From: Chryseobacterium sp. ISL-6
GTDB taxonomy: Bacteria > Bacteroidota > Bacteroidia > Flavobacteriales > Weeksellaceae
NCBI RefSeq assembly: GCF_018613715.1
Contig: NZ_JAGGPT010000001.1
Coordinates: 361,919-425,918 of the forward strand
Reading direction: 5' to 3'
Length of the DNA stretch: 64,000 nt
Shown here: one piece after another, positions 7,791 through 18,403 of the stretch
Layout of the letters: every line of letters begins with the position of its first letter
How positions within the stretch are numbered: position 1 is the stretch's first letter
Made by a program: the position numbers and the translations under genes
Notes under the pieces: model-generated
Seen by the model: the letters and a program-made list of their open reading frames with translations, nothing else
Database searches by the model: none
What the model was told of the DNA's origin: nothing

Positions 7791-9089
7791 TTACAGATTA
7801 ATATCCCATATTCCGGCAGCCCTTTCCAGTTCTACCAAAGCAACAGCATAATCGTGAAGAGTTCCATAGTAATCATGTTGAACATCGTTATAGGTACGCT
7901 GAGCATTCAGTACTTCCAGTAAAGAAGACTGTCCTCTCTTATAACTGTACATTTTTCCATCAAGGATTGCCTGAGCTTCGGTTAATAAACCTGATTTAAA
8001 CTGATTTACCTTTTTTTGAGCAGCGATATAGGTATAATAAGCCTGGGTAACTTCGATTTGGATCTGAAGCTCTGTTTGTTTGTAAACAGCATCAGCCTGT
8101 AAGGTGCCATATTGTGCGGCACGCAAATCTCCTGATCGGTTGTTGGAGAATTTAAGAGGAATACTTATTCCTGCATTCACTGTGGTCATTGCAGGAGTAG
8201 GAGCAATCGTATTTCTTACATAAGAAGCATTGTTGACACCGAACGATAATCCAAGATCCATTGCCCTATCTGCTTTAGCTTGCTTCAATACACTCTGGGA
8301 GACATTTTTACTTTGTAATGCTGCTTTTAAGTCGGCTCTGCTGTTCTGTGCTTCAATAATCAGATCCTGTAAAGAAAACTGACGCCCAAAACCGGAAAAG
8401 TCACCTTGAGGGTACCATAATGAATCGTTTTTTGTTTTCCCCGACAAGAGCGAAAGATTTGCTAATGAAGTTTTCCATTCTGCTTCTGCTGAAAAAACAT
8501 CATTTAACATCGTACCCGCTTCCAGTTTAGATTGCCGGGCATCTACCTGAGTGATAACCCCTAATTTAAATCTGATACTGTCAGATTCTGCGAGTTTCTT
8601 CATCTGCACATAAGAATTAGCTTCCACATCCAGTACAATTCGACTTTGAAGAGCTGATAAATAAGATAATGTTGCATCAGCACGAAGGTTACGGAAATAA
8701 TCATCCAAGAGAAGACGGCTAAGCTGTGCCTGATTACGGGCAACTTCTATTCGTGCTTTTCTCTTCCCACCCATCTCTAGGGTCCAGCTTACTTCAGAAT
8801 TAAAACCATAACCCATTTTCATTCTTCGCTGTCCGTTATCAAACCAGCCAAATCCAAGTTGGGGATCCGGAAATATTCTGGCTGTTTGTATGGCTGCATC
8901 AGCGATGTTAATATTAAATTTCTCTGCTGAATAAGCCAGGTTGTTCTTTCCTACAAGATTGATGTAGGTAGGATAATCAATCGGCTCCTTAGCAAATGTA
9001 GTATCTACTTTCTGAGCATTGATAATACTGGAGATACCGAGGATGATACTGCTCAAAAAGAGCTTTAAATGTTTGTTTTTGATAATCAT
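7791..9089 (-). CDS. TolC-family outer-membrane efflux protein (CzcC/CusC type)
   Basis: 432 residues with an N-terminal signal peptide ending near INAQ. The two-fold TolC repeat is visible as long helices rich in Ala, Gln and Asp (ARNQAQLSRLLLDDYFRNLR, then EAQAILDGKMYSYKRGQSSLLEVLNAQRT). It forms the trimeric outer-membrane tunnel for the RND pump encoded directly upstream; the two genes are one base apart. No lipobox is seen, unlike proteobacterial CusC. Confidence 0.92.
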   Translation of the reverse strand: MIIKNKHLKLFLSSIILGISSIINAQKVDTTFAKEPIDYPTYINLVGKNNLAYSAEKFNINIADAAIQTARIFPDPQLGFGWFDNGQRRMKMGYGFNSEVSWTLEMGGKRKARIEVARNQAQLSRLLLDDYFRNLRADATLSYLSALQSRIVLDVEANSYVQMKKLAESDSIRFKLGVITQVDARQSKLEAGTMLNDVFSAEAEWKTSLANLSLLSGKTKNDSLWYPQGDFSGFGRQFSLQDLIIEAQNSRADLKAALQSKNVSQSVLKQAKADRAMDLGLSFGVNNASYVRNTIAPTPAMTTVNAGISIPLKFSNNRSGDLRAAQYGTLQADAVYKQTELQIQIEVTQAYYTYIAAQKKVNQFKSGLLTEAQAILDGKMYSYKRGQSSLLEVLNAQRTYNDVQHDYYGTLHDYAVALVELERAAGIWDINL

Positions 9090-9090
9090 T

Positions 9091-12000
9091 TTAATTTTCT
9101 TTTGGAGCGTTAAAATTTTTCCCCCATTTGTTCTCTATCAGATAATAAAGAGCTGGAAGTGCAAATAAGGTAATGATGGTAGAAAATAAGAGACCGTAAA
9201 CGATGACCGTAGCTAAAGGTCTTTGTACATCAGATCCGATACCTGTTGCCAGTGAGGCTGGAAATAATCCAAGTATGGCAACAGTAGCCGTCATTAAAAC
9301 AGGACGGAAGCGGTGTGAAGCTCCTTCAATAACAGCTCTTCTGAGATCATACCCTTTTTTTCTCAAATCGTTAATATGTGAAATCATGATCACCCCATTT
9401 TGGATAGCGACCCCAAATAATGCGATAAAACCTACTGCAGATGAAATATTCAGGGTCATTCCGCGGAGATTAAGGGCCAGCATTCCTCCAAAAAGGGCTA
9501 ACGGAACAATACTTATTAAAAGTCCCGCCTGACGAAATGATTGAAAGGCTCCATAAAGCAATATGAACATGATAGAAAGTGCCAAAGGAACAATCACCGA
9601 AAGCCTACCGTAGGCACGATTCTGATTTTCAAACTGTCCACCCCACTTAATGTTGTATTTTTCATGATCATACTGTACATTTTTTTCAATGGCATTTTCA
9701 GCTTTAGATAAAAAGGAAGTCAGATCAATCCCACGAAGGTTGAGACGTACTGTCAGATGACGTTTATTCATCTCACGGGCGATCATACTTTCCCCGGTAT
9801 TCATTTGTATATCTGCCACCTGAGAAAGGGGGATTTTCGCTCCAGACTCACTTGTTAGCATAAGGCTGCCAATTTTTTCAGGCGTATTCCGGCTTGTTTC
9901 ATTGTAACGGGTGATAACGTCATAGACTTTAATTCCCTGATAGACTTTTGAAACGGCTTTTCCACCAATAGCTACTTCTATAAGGTCTGAAACATCGGAG
10001 ACATTTAGTCCATATTGAGCAATCTTTTCACGATCCACTTTAATCTGTAACTGCGGTAATGGTGGTTCCTGATCTATCGCAAGATCTACTGCGCCTTTTA
10101 ACTTTTTCAAAGCCGTCATCACCTCTTCAGCGATCCGCCTGGTTTCTTTGAAATCATTTCCATACACCTTAACAACCAGTTCACTGTGTGCTCCTGAGAT
10201 TTTGTCCATTACCCCATCGATCATAGGTTGGGTGAAAGCAATATTATAGCCGGGCATTGTTGCATATTCAGCTTCAAGTTCTTTGATCAGGCCGGCTTTA
10301 TTTCTACCCCATTTCCATTCACTATAAGGTTTTAACCCTACACTGACTTCAAAATGTGAGGGTGTCCATGCATCCGTTCCATCATCATTCCTACCCGCCT
10401 GTACCATGACATAGGTTACTTCTTTATGTTTAAGGGTTCGTGCACGAAGGGTATCGCTCATTTCCCTCGATTTTTCAACGGTAATGCCTGGTGGTAATGA
10501 AACCTGTAACCAGATTGACCCTTCATCCAATGGAGGTAAAAAGTCCTTTCCAACGATTGCAGTTAATACTCCTGTAGTTAACAGGATAACTGTTAAAGGG
10601 ATAAATATCCTTTTAGGATGGCTCATGATCTTCTGAACCCTGCGATGATAGGCTGCTCCTAACTTTTCTAACCAGCGGTTATGGTAAATTTTACGGGGCT
10701 TTCTATAGATCACAAAAGCCAATCCAGGAATCAGAAATAATGCCACAGCTAATGCTCCGATTAATGCATATCCTACTGTAAATGCCATTGGGGTGAATAG
10801 CTTTTTTTCGACTCTTTCAAAAGCAAACAATGGTAAATAAGCAGTGATTATAATGATGGTAGCGAAAAATATAGGTTTGGCTACCTCTTTTACTTTCTGG
10901 GTAATTGTTTTCTCTTCCAGCTCGTCCTCAGGGTGATCTTCCCTTTTCTTTAAAATAGTTTCCAGCATGACAATAGCACCATCTACAATAATTCCGAAGT
11001 CTATAGCTCCAAGCGATAAAAGATTAGCTGGAATATTGGTAAAATGCATTAATATAAATGCAATGAGCAGAGATAATGGTATTGTAATGGCAACAAGTAA
11101 TGCACCACGCCAGCTTCCCAGGAATACAATCAATACAATGATAACCAATGCCATTCCTTCAAGTAAAGTTTTAGAAACAGTATGTAAAGTGTTGTCAACA
11201 AGATTTGTACGGTCTAATACAACGTGAATTTGGATACCCTTTGGAAGAATGTTTTTATTTAAATCATCAACAGCTTCATTCACTCCCTTCAATACAACGG
11301 ATGGGTTTTCACCTTTCAGTAATAAAACAATACCTTCAATGTTATCAGAATAATTAACACCGCGTTGATCAGAATAACCTAGTGCTCCTTTTCGTTCAAG
11401 ATTTCCGTATTTTATTTTACCAATATCATTCATATAAACAGGTGTTCCATTGACTGATTTTACAACTACGCTGCCCATATCTTCTAAAGACTTTACCAAG
11501 CCTATACCACGAATAACATAAGACTGGTCTCCCCTGTTCATTACACTTCCGCCGGAATTAGCATTGTTAGCTTCCAGTTTCTCTGCGACTTCTTTAAGGG
11601 AAATATTGTACTGTTCCAATTTTACAGGATCCAGTTCTACCTGAAACTGAGTGGTAATTCCACCAAAATTAGTTACATCAGCGACTCCTGAAACCTGCTT
11701 TATTTTAGGAATGATCACAAAATTCTGCAGATCAGTAAGCTCGCGGAGATCATGGGTTTTACTTTCAATAATATATCGGTATATCTCTCCTGTAGGCGAT
11801 GTTAAAGGATCTAGTCCGGGAGCTACTCCATAAGGAAGTTCCAGATCACCCAGTCTTTCTTTAATTCTTGTTCTTGCCCAGTAGTCATCTACCCCATCGT
11901 TAAATACAATAGTGACCATGGATAATCCAAAAGTACTTTTACTCCGCATCACGTGCATTCCGGGAAGTCCATTGATAGCCTGCTCAATAGGAATAGTAAT

Positions 12001-12189
12001 CTGTTGTTCAATTTCTTCAGCTGCTAAGCCCGGAACCTGTGTTACGACCTGTGATGTAACATCTCCAATATCTGGATAAGCTTCTATAGAGAGTTGTTTC
12101 CATGAGTAGTATCCAAAAAGAGCGAGTAGTGTAAACAATGCCAGAATTAGCCATCGTTTAGCAATTATATTGTTTAATATGTTTTTCAT
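9091..12189 (-). CDS. CusA/CzcA family heavy-metal RND efflux pump
   Basis: 1032 residues, the normal size for an RND inner-membrane pump with 12 helices and two large periplasmic loops. The heavy-metal subfamily mark DFGIIVDGAIVMLE is in TM4 near residue 400, and the N-terminal pattern SIEAYPDIGDVTSQVVTQVPG is typical of CzcA/CusA. Proton-driven export of divalent or monovalent metal ions is expected; the sequence alone does not separate Co/Zn/Cd from Cu/Ag. It lies between the adaptor (8 bases upstream) and the TolC-family protein (1 base downstream), so the tripartite pump is one operon. Confidence 0.95.
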   Translation of the reverse strand: MKNILNNIIAKRWLILALFTLLALFGYYSWKQLSIEAYPDIGDVTSQVVTQVPGLAAEEIEQQITIPIEQAINGLPGMHVMRSKSTFGLSMVTIVFNDGVDDYWARTRIKERLGDLELPYGVAPGLDPLTSPTGEIYRYIIESKTHDLRELTDLQNFVIIPKIKQVSGVADVTNFGGITTQFQVELDPVKLEQYNISLKEVAEKLEANNANSGGSVMNRGDQSYVIRGIGLVKSLEDMGSVVVKSVNGTPVYMNDIGKIKYGNLERKGALGYSDQRGVNYSDNIEGIVLLLKGENPSVVLKGVNEAVDDLNKNILPKGIQIHVVLDRTNLVDNTLHTVSKTLLEGMALVIIVLIVFLGSWRGALLVAITIPLSLLIAFILMHFTNIPANLLSLGAIDFGIIVDGAIVMLETILKKREDHPEDELEEKTITQKVKEVAKPIFFATIIIITAYLPLFAFERVEKKLFTPMAFTVGYALIGALAVALFLIPGLAFVIYRKPRKIYHNRWLEKLGAAYHRRVQKIMSHPKRIFIPLTVILLTTGVLTAIVGKDFLPPLDEGSIWLQVSLPPGITVEKSREMSDTLRARTLKHKEVTYVMVQAGRNDDGTDAWTPSHFEVSVGLKPYSEWKWGRNKAGLIKELEAEYATMPGYNIAFTQPMIDGVMDKISGAHSELVVKVYGNDFKETRRIAEEVMTALKKLKGAVDLAIDQEPPLPQLQIKVDREKIAQYGLNVSDVSDLIEVAIGGKAVSKVYQGIKVYDVITRYNETSRNTPEKIGSLMLTSESGAKIPLSQVADIQMNTGESMIAREMNKRHLTVRLNLRGIDLTSFLSKAENAIEKNVQYDHEKYNIKWGGQFENQNRAYGRLSVIVPLALSIMFILLYGAFQSFRQAGLLISIVPLALFGGMLALNLRGMTLNISSAVGFIALFGVAIQNGVIMISHINDLRKKGYDLRRAVIEGASHRFRPVLMTATVAILGLFPASLATGIGSDVQRPLATVIVYGLLFSTIITLFALPALYYLIENKWGKNFNAPKEN

Positions 12190-12197
12190 TGAGTCTT

Positions 12198-13337
12198 TTA
12201 TTTAGCATCTAATAAGTAAAAAGCTCCATCACTGATAATGGTTTCTCCAGAGTTTAATCCATTTATAATCTGAATCTTATCATTTTCTGTGATCCCTGTT
12301 ACTACATATTTTTTTACATACTCATTTTTTGATGTCTGTACCAGAACATAATTTTTGTCATTGAACTGAAGGACAGCTTTAGCAGGGACAAAGATTTTCT
12401 TTTCTGAAGTATTGGTAAATTTTACATTCACAAACATTCCGGGTTTTAAAAGACGCTCGTTATTATCACATTCCACCAAAACCTCTACGCTTCGTGTTTC
12501 TTCATTTACAATTTCATTGATATGGTATATTTTTCCTGTAATTTTTTGATCAGGTAAGGCACTGATATTTACTTCCACTCCAGTAAGATTCTGAAGAAAA
12601 CGGATGTCTTTTTCTTTCACCTGCCCCGCAATCCAGACTTTGGATAATTTAGCAACTACCGCAATCGGAGGTGCATCTTCTTTTAAATACTGCCCTATCA
12701 CAATATTATTGGTTACGACTTCTCCTTTAATTGGTGATACAACAACTAATGGTGTGTTGGCAGACATTTTACCAGTGTTTTTAAAAATCCCTAATGCTGC
12801 AGAAGCGTTGGAAAGTGCTGTTTTTTTTATCTGATATTCAGTAGCAGCTTCTTCAGTTTCTCGTTGTATGCCTACTCCATGTTTTAAAAGATCCTGTTGA
12901 CGTTTAAGATTAAGCTCCGATTGGTGATATTCCTGCTGAGCGTCACGATAGTCTTTTTGTGCTGCAAAATAATCTATAGAACTTATTGAAAACAAAGGTG
13001 ATCCAGGTATCACCTTTTGTCCCAGTTTAACGTAGGATCTTAAGATCCTTCCCGCAAATGGGGAAGCTATTTCAGCATAGGTATTGGGAATGGCCTTAAC
13101 TGTTCCGACCGTGATAAGATTGGGACTATATTCTTCTTCCTTTACCGTATATAATTTCAGTTTAGAAGTAATTGGAGAGTTTTTTTGCAGAGCAATAGTG
13201 TCTCCTTTGGTAATATAAGAATTCGTATTTTCAGACGGTTCTTTTTTACCACTGCAGGAGTAAAGGATCACTGAGGCTGTAGTAAGTATGAGCATTGTTG
13301 GCATACCGCTCCTCAATCGTTTTGATTTGATCGTCAT
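12198..13337 (-). CDS. RND efflux periplasmic adaptor (CzcB/CusB type), lipoprotein
   Basis: 379 residues. The N-terminus has a hydrophobic segment and a lipobox, ILYSC with Cys28, so it is probably lipid-anchored. Order of domains: barrel-sandwich half (IASPFAGRILRSYVKLGQKV), helical hairpin (residues about 125-175), second half (VVSPIKGEVVTNNIVIGQYL), beta-barrel and membrane-proximal domain ending NGLNSGETIISDGAFYLLD. It links the RND pump to the TolC-family protein. It is the first gene of the operon; no His- or Met-rich metal-binding tail is visible. Confidence 0.92.
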   Translation of the reverse strand: MTIKSKRLRSGMPTMLILTTASVILYSCSGKKEPSENTNSYITKGDTIALQKNSPITSKLKLYTVKEEEYSPNLITVGTVKAIPNTYAEIASPFAGRILRSYVKLGQKVIPGSPLFSISSIDYFAAQKDYRDAQQEYHQSELNLKRQQDLLKHGVGIQRETEEAATEYQIKKTALSNASAALGIFKNTGKMSANTPLVVVSPIKGEVVTNNIVIGQYLKEDAPPIAVVAKLSKVWIAGQVKEKDIRFLQNLTGVEVNISALPDQKITGKIYHINEIVNEETRSVEVLVECDNNERLLKPGMFVNVKFTNTSEKKIFVPAKAVLQFNDKNYVLVQTSKNEYVKKYVVTGITENDKIQIINGLNSGETIISDGAFYLLDAK

Positions 13338-13406
13338 TACGTTAATATTTTTAATTGTTTATTTTTTAAATGAAACCGTTTTAAACAAAACAGCTTCTTT
13401 GTGTGA

Positions 13407-16112
13407 TTATAGCCAGGCATTGAATTTCTTGATGAACCATGTTTTTATCCATTGAGTAAGCAGACAATAACAAGTGAGTATCCCTAATAGCCAAGGGAAA
13501 TAACTCAGCGGTAAAGGCTGCATTTTTAATGCGGTGGCAAAAGGAGAAAATGGCAAAAGAATTCCTACGATCATAATCAATGAGGTTAAAGCAACCACAG
13601 GTGCTGTAGCCCAGCTTTGTATGAAAGGTACTTTTCTCGTCCGGATCATATGGATGATCAGGGTTTGTGAGAGTAGCCCTTCAACAAACCATCCTGTCTG
13701 GAATAAGGTCTGATGTTCAGCTGTATTTGCTTTAAATACATAATACATAACCGCAAATGTTGCAAAATCAAAGATTGAACTTATTGGTCCGATGAAGAAC
13801 ATAAACTTAGCCACTCCGCCTGCATCCCACTTTTTAGGGGTTTCTAAAAACTCTTCATCCATTCGGTCCCAGGGAATAGAAATCTGTGAGATATCATATA
13901 ATAAATTCTGGATCAGTAAATGAACCGGCAGCATTGGAAGAAATGGAAGAAATGCACTGGCTCCCAACATACTGAACATATTCCCGAAATTACTGCTTGC
14001 TGTCATTTTGATATACTTAATGATATTTCCAAAGGTTCTTCGCCCATAGATCACTCCTTTTCTTAGTACCATAAGGTCTTTTTCGAGAAGGATGATATCA
14101 GCACTTTCTTTCGCTACATCAACAGCAGTATCCACACTGATCCCTACATCGGATTCTTTGAGGGCTGCTGCATCATTAATTCCATCTCCCATAAAACCAA
14201 CAGTATGTCCCTGGCTGCGTAAAACCTGTACTACCCTAACTTTTTGCAAAGGATTTAGTTTAGCAAATACAGAAACTGAATCCATTCTTTCTGCCAATAT
14301 TTCATCTGATATTTCATCCAGATCTCTTCCGTTAATAATATGATGTACCGGAATCCCTACATCTTTACAGATCTTGCGGGTAACAATCTCATTATCTCCA
14401 GTGAGTACTTTTACACTAACGCCTAATTTTTGTAAAGCCTCAATTGCTGGTTTAGCAGATGGTTTAGCAGGATCCAGAAAACCAATAAAACCTGTTAGGG
14501 TAAGATCTTTTTCACTTTCTAATGTGTACGTAAGCGGATGTGAAGCGTCAAATTCTCTGATGGCAACCAAAATCACACGTAGCCCTTCTTCATTCATTTT
14601 TTTTGAAGTTTTCAAGACGATCTTGCGCATCGCATCATCCATGGGAACAGCTTTATCATTTTCAATATGGATATTTCTGTTGTCTCCAGGGTCAAAAGTT
14701 TTGCTGCATAATTCCAGCATTTCTTCGACAGCTCCTTTACAGATAAGTAAATGATTCCCATTATTCATCTTCAGGATAACAGACATTCTGCGGCGTTGAA
14801 AATCAAATGGGATCTCGTCTATTTTAAGATATTGTTCTTCTACTTTAAGATAGTCATGAAGTTCAACATGTTCCAGAACGGCTTTGTCTAAAAGGTTTTT
14901 CAGTCCTGTCTGATGATAGCTGTTGAGATAAGCCCATTTCAACACTTCATCATCTTCTATTCCATGTACATTTAGGTGTTTTTCAAGAACGATCTTATCT
15001 AGCGTAAGGGTTCCTGTTTTATCAGTGCAAAGGATATCCATTGCCCCAATATTCTGAATGGAATTCAATCTTTTTACAATGACTTTACGCTTGCTCATGT
15101 TTACGGCACCTTTGGCAAGATTAGCAGTAACGATCATAGGCAGCATTTCGGGAGTTAATCCTACAGCAACAGCAATAGCAAACAATAATGCCTCAAGCCA
15201 GTTTCCTTTGGCAAGTCCATTGACTAAAAATATCACAGGAACCATAACCAGCATAAAGCGGATCAATAGAAAACTAACTTTATTAATTCCTTTATCGAAG
15301 CTAGTTTCAGGACGTTCTCCAGTGATGGATTTACTGATACTTCCAAAATAGGTATAGCTTCCGGTAACCACAATGACAGCAGTTGCAGAACCACTTACAA
15401 CATTGGTTCCCATAAAGCAGAGATTGTTGAGTTCGATAACCTGTTTATTTTCAGCATTACGGATAGGAAGATGGTTTTTTTCTACGGGTAATGCTTCGCC
15501 TGTAAGCATACTTTCACTCACAAATAAATCTTTACTTACGACAATTCTACAGTCAGCCGGAATCATATCTCCTGCAGACAGATAAATGATATCCCCCGGA
15601 ACGAGCTCGCTGATCGGTATTTCCTGTTTACCTTGAAATTTTCTAAGAACAGTAGCTGTCGTTTTGACCATACTTTTCAGTTTTTCGGCAGCATTGTTAC
15701 TTCTGTATTCCTGGATGAAACGCAGCAAAGTACTGATCAGTATCATAATAGATACAACGATCACTGTTTTATAATCCCGTTCTTCTGCAGAAGGTAGCCA
15801 TACATCAATGAGAAATGATACCGATGCAATAGCCATCAGGATATAAATAAATGGATTAGCAAAAGCTTTTAGCAGCTGTATATACCATTTTGGAGCTTTC
15901 TGGTGCTGAATTTCATTATGCCCAAATCTGGCTTTACGTTCATCCGCCGTTATTTTTGTTATGCCCTCTTCACTGGTTTCCAGCATAGCGAATACGAATT
16001 TATGATCCTGGCTGGATGCATTCTGCAGCTTGGTAATAGTTCCTACATTCATTCCGTCAGAATTAATCACGGAATGAAATGGATTTTTAATTTTTTCTTT
16101 TAGCTTTAACAT
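13407..16112 (-). CDS. mgtA: Magnesium-translocating P-type ATPase
   Basis: 901 residues, matching MgtA/MgtB (P3B type). Seen in order: N-terminal cation-ATPase domain, actuator motif LTGEALPVEK, TM4 region with VGLTPEMLPMIV, phosphorylation motif DKTGTLT near residue 360, hinge MGDGINDAAAL and C-terminal helices. The enzyme brings Mg2+ into the cytoplasm using ATP. An MgtC-family gene lies 125 bases upstream on the same strand, the classical Mg2+ pairing. The metal efflux operon begins 69 bases downstream. Confidence 0.93.
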   Translation of the reverse strand: MLKLKEKIKNPFHSVINSDGMNVGTITKLQNASSQDHKFVFAMLETSEEGITKITADERKARFGHNEIQHQKAPKWYIQLLKAFANPFIYILMAIASVSFLIDVWLPSAEERDYKTVIVVSIMILISTLLRFIQEYRSNNAAEKLKSMVKTTATVLRKFQGKQEIPISELVPGDIIYLSAGDMIPADCRIVVSKDLFVSESMLTGEALPVEKNHLPIRNAENKQVIELNNLCFMGTNVVSGSATAVIVVTGSYTYFGSISKSITGERPETSFDKGINKVSFLLIRFMLVMVPVIFLVNGLAKGNWLEALLFAIAVAVGLTPEMLPMIVTANLAKGAVNMSKRKVIVKRLNSIQNIGAMDILCTDKTGTLTLDKIVLEKHLNVHGIEDDEVLKWAYLNSYHQTGLKNLLDKAVLEHVELHDYLKVEEQYLKIDEIPFDFQRRRMSVILKMNNGNHLLICKGAVEEMLELCSKTFDPGDNRNIHIENDKAVPMDDAMRKIVLKTSKKMNEEGLRVILVAIREFDASHPLTYTLESEKDLTLTGFIGFLDPAKPSAKPAIEALQKLGVSVKVLTGDNEIVTRKICKDVGIPVHHIINGRDLDEISDEILAERMDSVSVFAKLNPLQKVRVVQVLRSQGHTVGFMGDGINDAAALKESDVGISVDTAVDVAKESADIILLEKDLMVLRKGVIYGRRTFGNIIKYIKMTASSNFGNMFSMLGASAFLPFLPMLPVHLLIQNLLYDISQISIPWDRMDEEFLETPKKWDAGGVAKFMFFIGPISSIFDFATFAVMYYVFKANTAEHQTLFQTGWFVEGLLSQTLIIHMIRTRKVPFIQSWATAPVVALTSLIMIVGILLPFSPFATALKMQPLPLSYFPWLLGILTCYCLLTQWIKTWFIKKFNAWL

Positions 16113-16237
16113 GATTCCTCATTTTGTTTATGAGTTAAAGGAATAGAATACCCTGCTTCATAGAAGCTGATGTTTGTTGTAATGAATATTGATAAGATTG
16201 CCTGAGATGGCAGTATTTCCTGAAGGGTAAAAAGAGA

Positions 16238-16936
16238 TTATAATTCCGATTGGGTTCCTATAATCTCCCAACTGACCTTATGTACTTTTTCTTCAATAGT
16301 AAGGCGGCTTGCCGTTCGTTCGATAAGACTGTCCTGGGGTGTTGCTGTTACGATGACCGCGGTGATGATGACATTATTGTCAGTATCGTCGCTCGATAAG
16401 GATTTAAGCAATAGTTTTTCATCGTTACCCAGCATTTGCATTAGCAATACCCGGATATGATTTTCTACTTCTGCCGTACATTTTATGGTAAAGAGATAAT
16501 CGGTTTGTACATTGCCGGATTTCACGAAGCTTAATCTGTTGAGCTGAATCCCTATCGGGCGGAGAATAATGTGAGTAAACATAACGGTAACGGTAACTAC
16601 TGCGGCTTCCATTTGTAAACCCATGCCGCTTAAGGCACCTACTGCAGCAGAACACCATATCGTTGCAGCAGTATTAAGTCCCTGTACATTGAGTCCGTCT
16701 TTCATGATAACTCCGGCACCGAGGAAGCCTATACCGCTCACAATATATGAAGCAATTCTTCCGGTAGCATCACCACCTATTTTTATAGAAAGAAGAATGA
16801 AGGCTGTTGCGCCAAGGGAGACTAAAGTATTGGTACGCAAACCCGCACTTTTTTGACGCCAATGTCTTTCGATACCAATGGCGGAACCTAATAACATTCC
16901 GCTTAAAAGTCTTATTGTAAATTCCAGTATTCCCAT
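16238..16936 (-). CDS. MgtC/SapB family membrane protein
   Basis: 232 residues from the ATG at 16936, which is preceded by purine-rich AGAAGAGGA; an in-frame GTG at 16963 would add nine residues. The family core is clear: LLSGMLLGSAIGIERHWRQKSAGLRTNTLV, then IASYIVSGIGFLGAGVIMKDG and a C-terminal soluble domain of about 90 residues. MgtC proteins help growth at low Mg2+, and in Salmonella act on ATP synthase and phosphate uptake. Its place directly upstream of mgtA supports a Mg2+ role here. Confidence 0.92.
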   Translation of the reverse strand: MGILEFTIRLLSGMLLGSAIGIERHWRQKSAGLRTNTLVSLGATAFILLSIKIGGDATGRIASYIVSGIGFLGAGVIMKDGLNVQGLNTAATIWCSAAVGALSGMGLQMEAAVVTVTVMFTHIILRPIGIQLNRLSFVKSGNVQTDYLFTIKCTAEVENHIRVLLMQMLGNDEKLLLKSLSSDDTDNNVIITAVIVTATPQDSLIERTASRLTIEEKVHKVSWEIIGTQSEL

Positions 16937-17035
16937 GAGTCCTCTTCTTTTATTTGCTGGCACAAAGGTCTGTACTATCTGCCTTAGACCCGGTTAGAGA
17001 ATCTGTAGAAAAAAATTAGAATTTTATTAGAGAAA

Positions 17036-18403
17036 TTATAAATGGGGTAATTCCACAGTAAAAGTAGTTCCTGTGTTTTTTTGTGAAGATACATTGATCG
17101 TACCTTTATGAAGATCAACAATCTTTTTGGTAAGCGGAAGCCCTATCCCATTACCATCTGCAAATTCTTTATTTTCCCCTCTGTGAAATGGCGCGAAAAT
17201 AAAGTTCATGTCTTTTTCTGAAATACCTATTCCAAGGTCAGAAAATGCCAGAATCACCTGATCATCACTGAATATAATGGAGACCGTACTTTTATGATCA
17301 TCAGAAAATTTGCAGCCGTTCTCAAGAAGGTTGACAAATGCTACTTTTAAGAGGTATTCATTACCATTAACTGAAATTTGATTTTCATCATCAATATCAG
17401 TTTTAAAATTAAGATCAATTTTATAATTATGGTTATAATTTTGAACCTGTTGGCGGGCATCCAGTAATATCTCATCGATCCTTACAGGCTTGAATGAAAT
17501 TTCGGTAGGATCATAGCTTGCTTTGGCAAAATCTAATAAGCTATTGGATAAGCGAACCAGTCTTTTAGAATCATCCAATACGTTATTGATTACCATTTTG
17601 TATTCAGCAGTAGTTCGGTCCTTATAAATAGAAAGTTCCAGCTCGGTAATAATCGCCGCAAGTGGTGTTCTTAATTCGTGGGAAATATTGGATACAAAGT
17701 TTTTCTGAGCATCAAAAGAACTTTCCAAACGATCCAGCATATCGTTGAATGTATTGGCAAGTTGGGACAGTTCATCTTTATTTCCGGTGGTTTCTAAACG
17801 CAGATCAAGATTGGTCGCTGAAATGTTTCTTGCTTTTTCTGTCATTTCATTGACAGGCTGAAATGCTTTTCTGGAAAATATTCTTCCAGCCAGAAAGATG
17901 ATAATGATTGAGAATATAAATACAATGACGATTGTTTTTAGTAAATTATTAACCTTACTGTATCCATATTGGTCATAGGCAGCAGCGGTAACAAGGTATT
18001 TTTGCCCCTGATGCTGATATACTACTCCAATTACCTGCCAGCTATTCTGATAGAAGCTTATGGAGCCTTTAGAATTGATCTCATTAAGCATTTCTGGAGT
18101 TTCTTTTACGAAATCAATATCTACTGCATCATGATACAAAAGTTGATGATCAGTATTATAAATGGCTACCTCTACTTCATTTAATGTTTTACGGTTGTTA
18201 TGATAGATCTCCTGCAAAGTTCGTTTATCTACCTTTGCCTTGAGAAACAAATTTGCTTTTGTAAAGGCCTCTTTATTTAAAAGTGCATAAAACTCAGTTT
18301 CACGACTTTTGCTTGCAGAGAAGTAGATTACAAATGCAAATATCAATAAAATAGTTGCTGTAATAATGGTGAATAATATGGTAAGCCGGGTTTTGATTTG
18401 CAT
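17036..18403 (-). CDS. Sensor histidine kinase (OmpR-partner type)
   Basis: 455 residues: TM1 about residues 8-28, a periplasmic sensor of about 125 residues, TM2 about 155-175, HAMP, HisKA with SHELRTPLAA (His242) and an HATPase_c domain with LLENGCKFSDD (N box) and ADGNGIGLPL (G box). It autophosphorylates and passes phosphate to the response regulator, whose stop codon overlaps its start by one base. The sensor domain has no obvious His- or Met-rich metal site. Given the neighbours, control of the metal efflux or Mg2+ genes is plausible but unproven. Confidence 0.92.
   Translation of the reverse strand: MQIKTRLTILFTIITATILLIFAFVIYFSASKSRETEFYALLNKEAFTKANLFLKAKVDKRTLQEIYHNNRKTLNEVEVAIYNTDHQLLYHDAVDIDFVKETPEMLNEINSKGSISFYQNSWQVIGVVYQHQGQKYLVTAAAYDQYGYSKVNNLLKTIVIVFIFSIIIIFLAGRIFSRKAFQPVNEMTEKARNISATNLDLRLETTGNKDELSQLANTFNDMLDRLESSFDAQKNFVSNISHELRTPLAAIITELELSIYKDRTTAEYKMVINNVLDDSKRLVRLSNSLLDFAKASYDPTEISFKPVRIDEILLDARQQVQNYNHNYKIDLNFKTDIDDENQISVNGNEYLLKVAFVNLLENGCKFSDDHKSTVSIIFSDDQVILAFSDLGIGISEKDMNFIFAPFHRGENKEFADGNGIGLPLTKKIVDLHKGTINVSSQKNTGTTFTVELPHL

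Noticed and set aside
9203..11833. Long plus-strand open frames opposite the RND pump gene
   Set aside because: They lie fully within the clear CusA/CzcA coding region on the other strand and have no family features.
16113..16237. Mg2+-sensing riboswitch between mgtC-like and mgtA genes
   Set aside because: The 125-base gap shows no conserved M-box or long stem arrangement that I could recognise.
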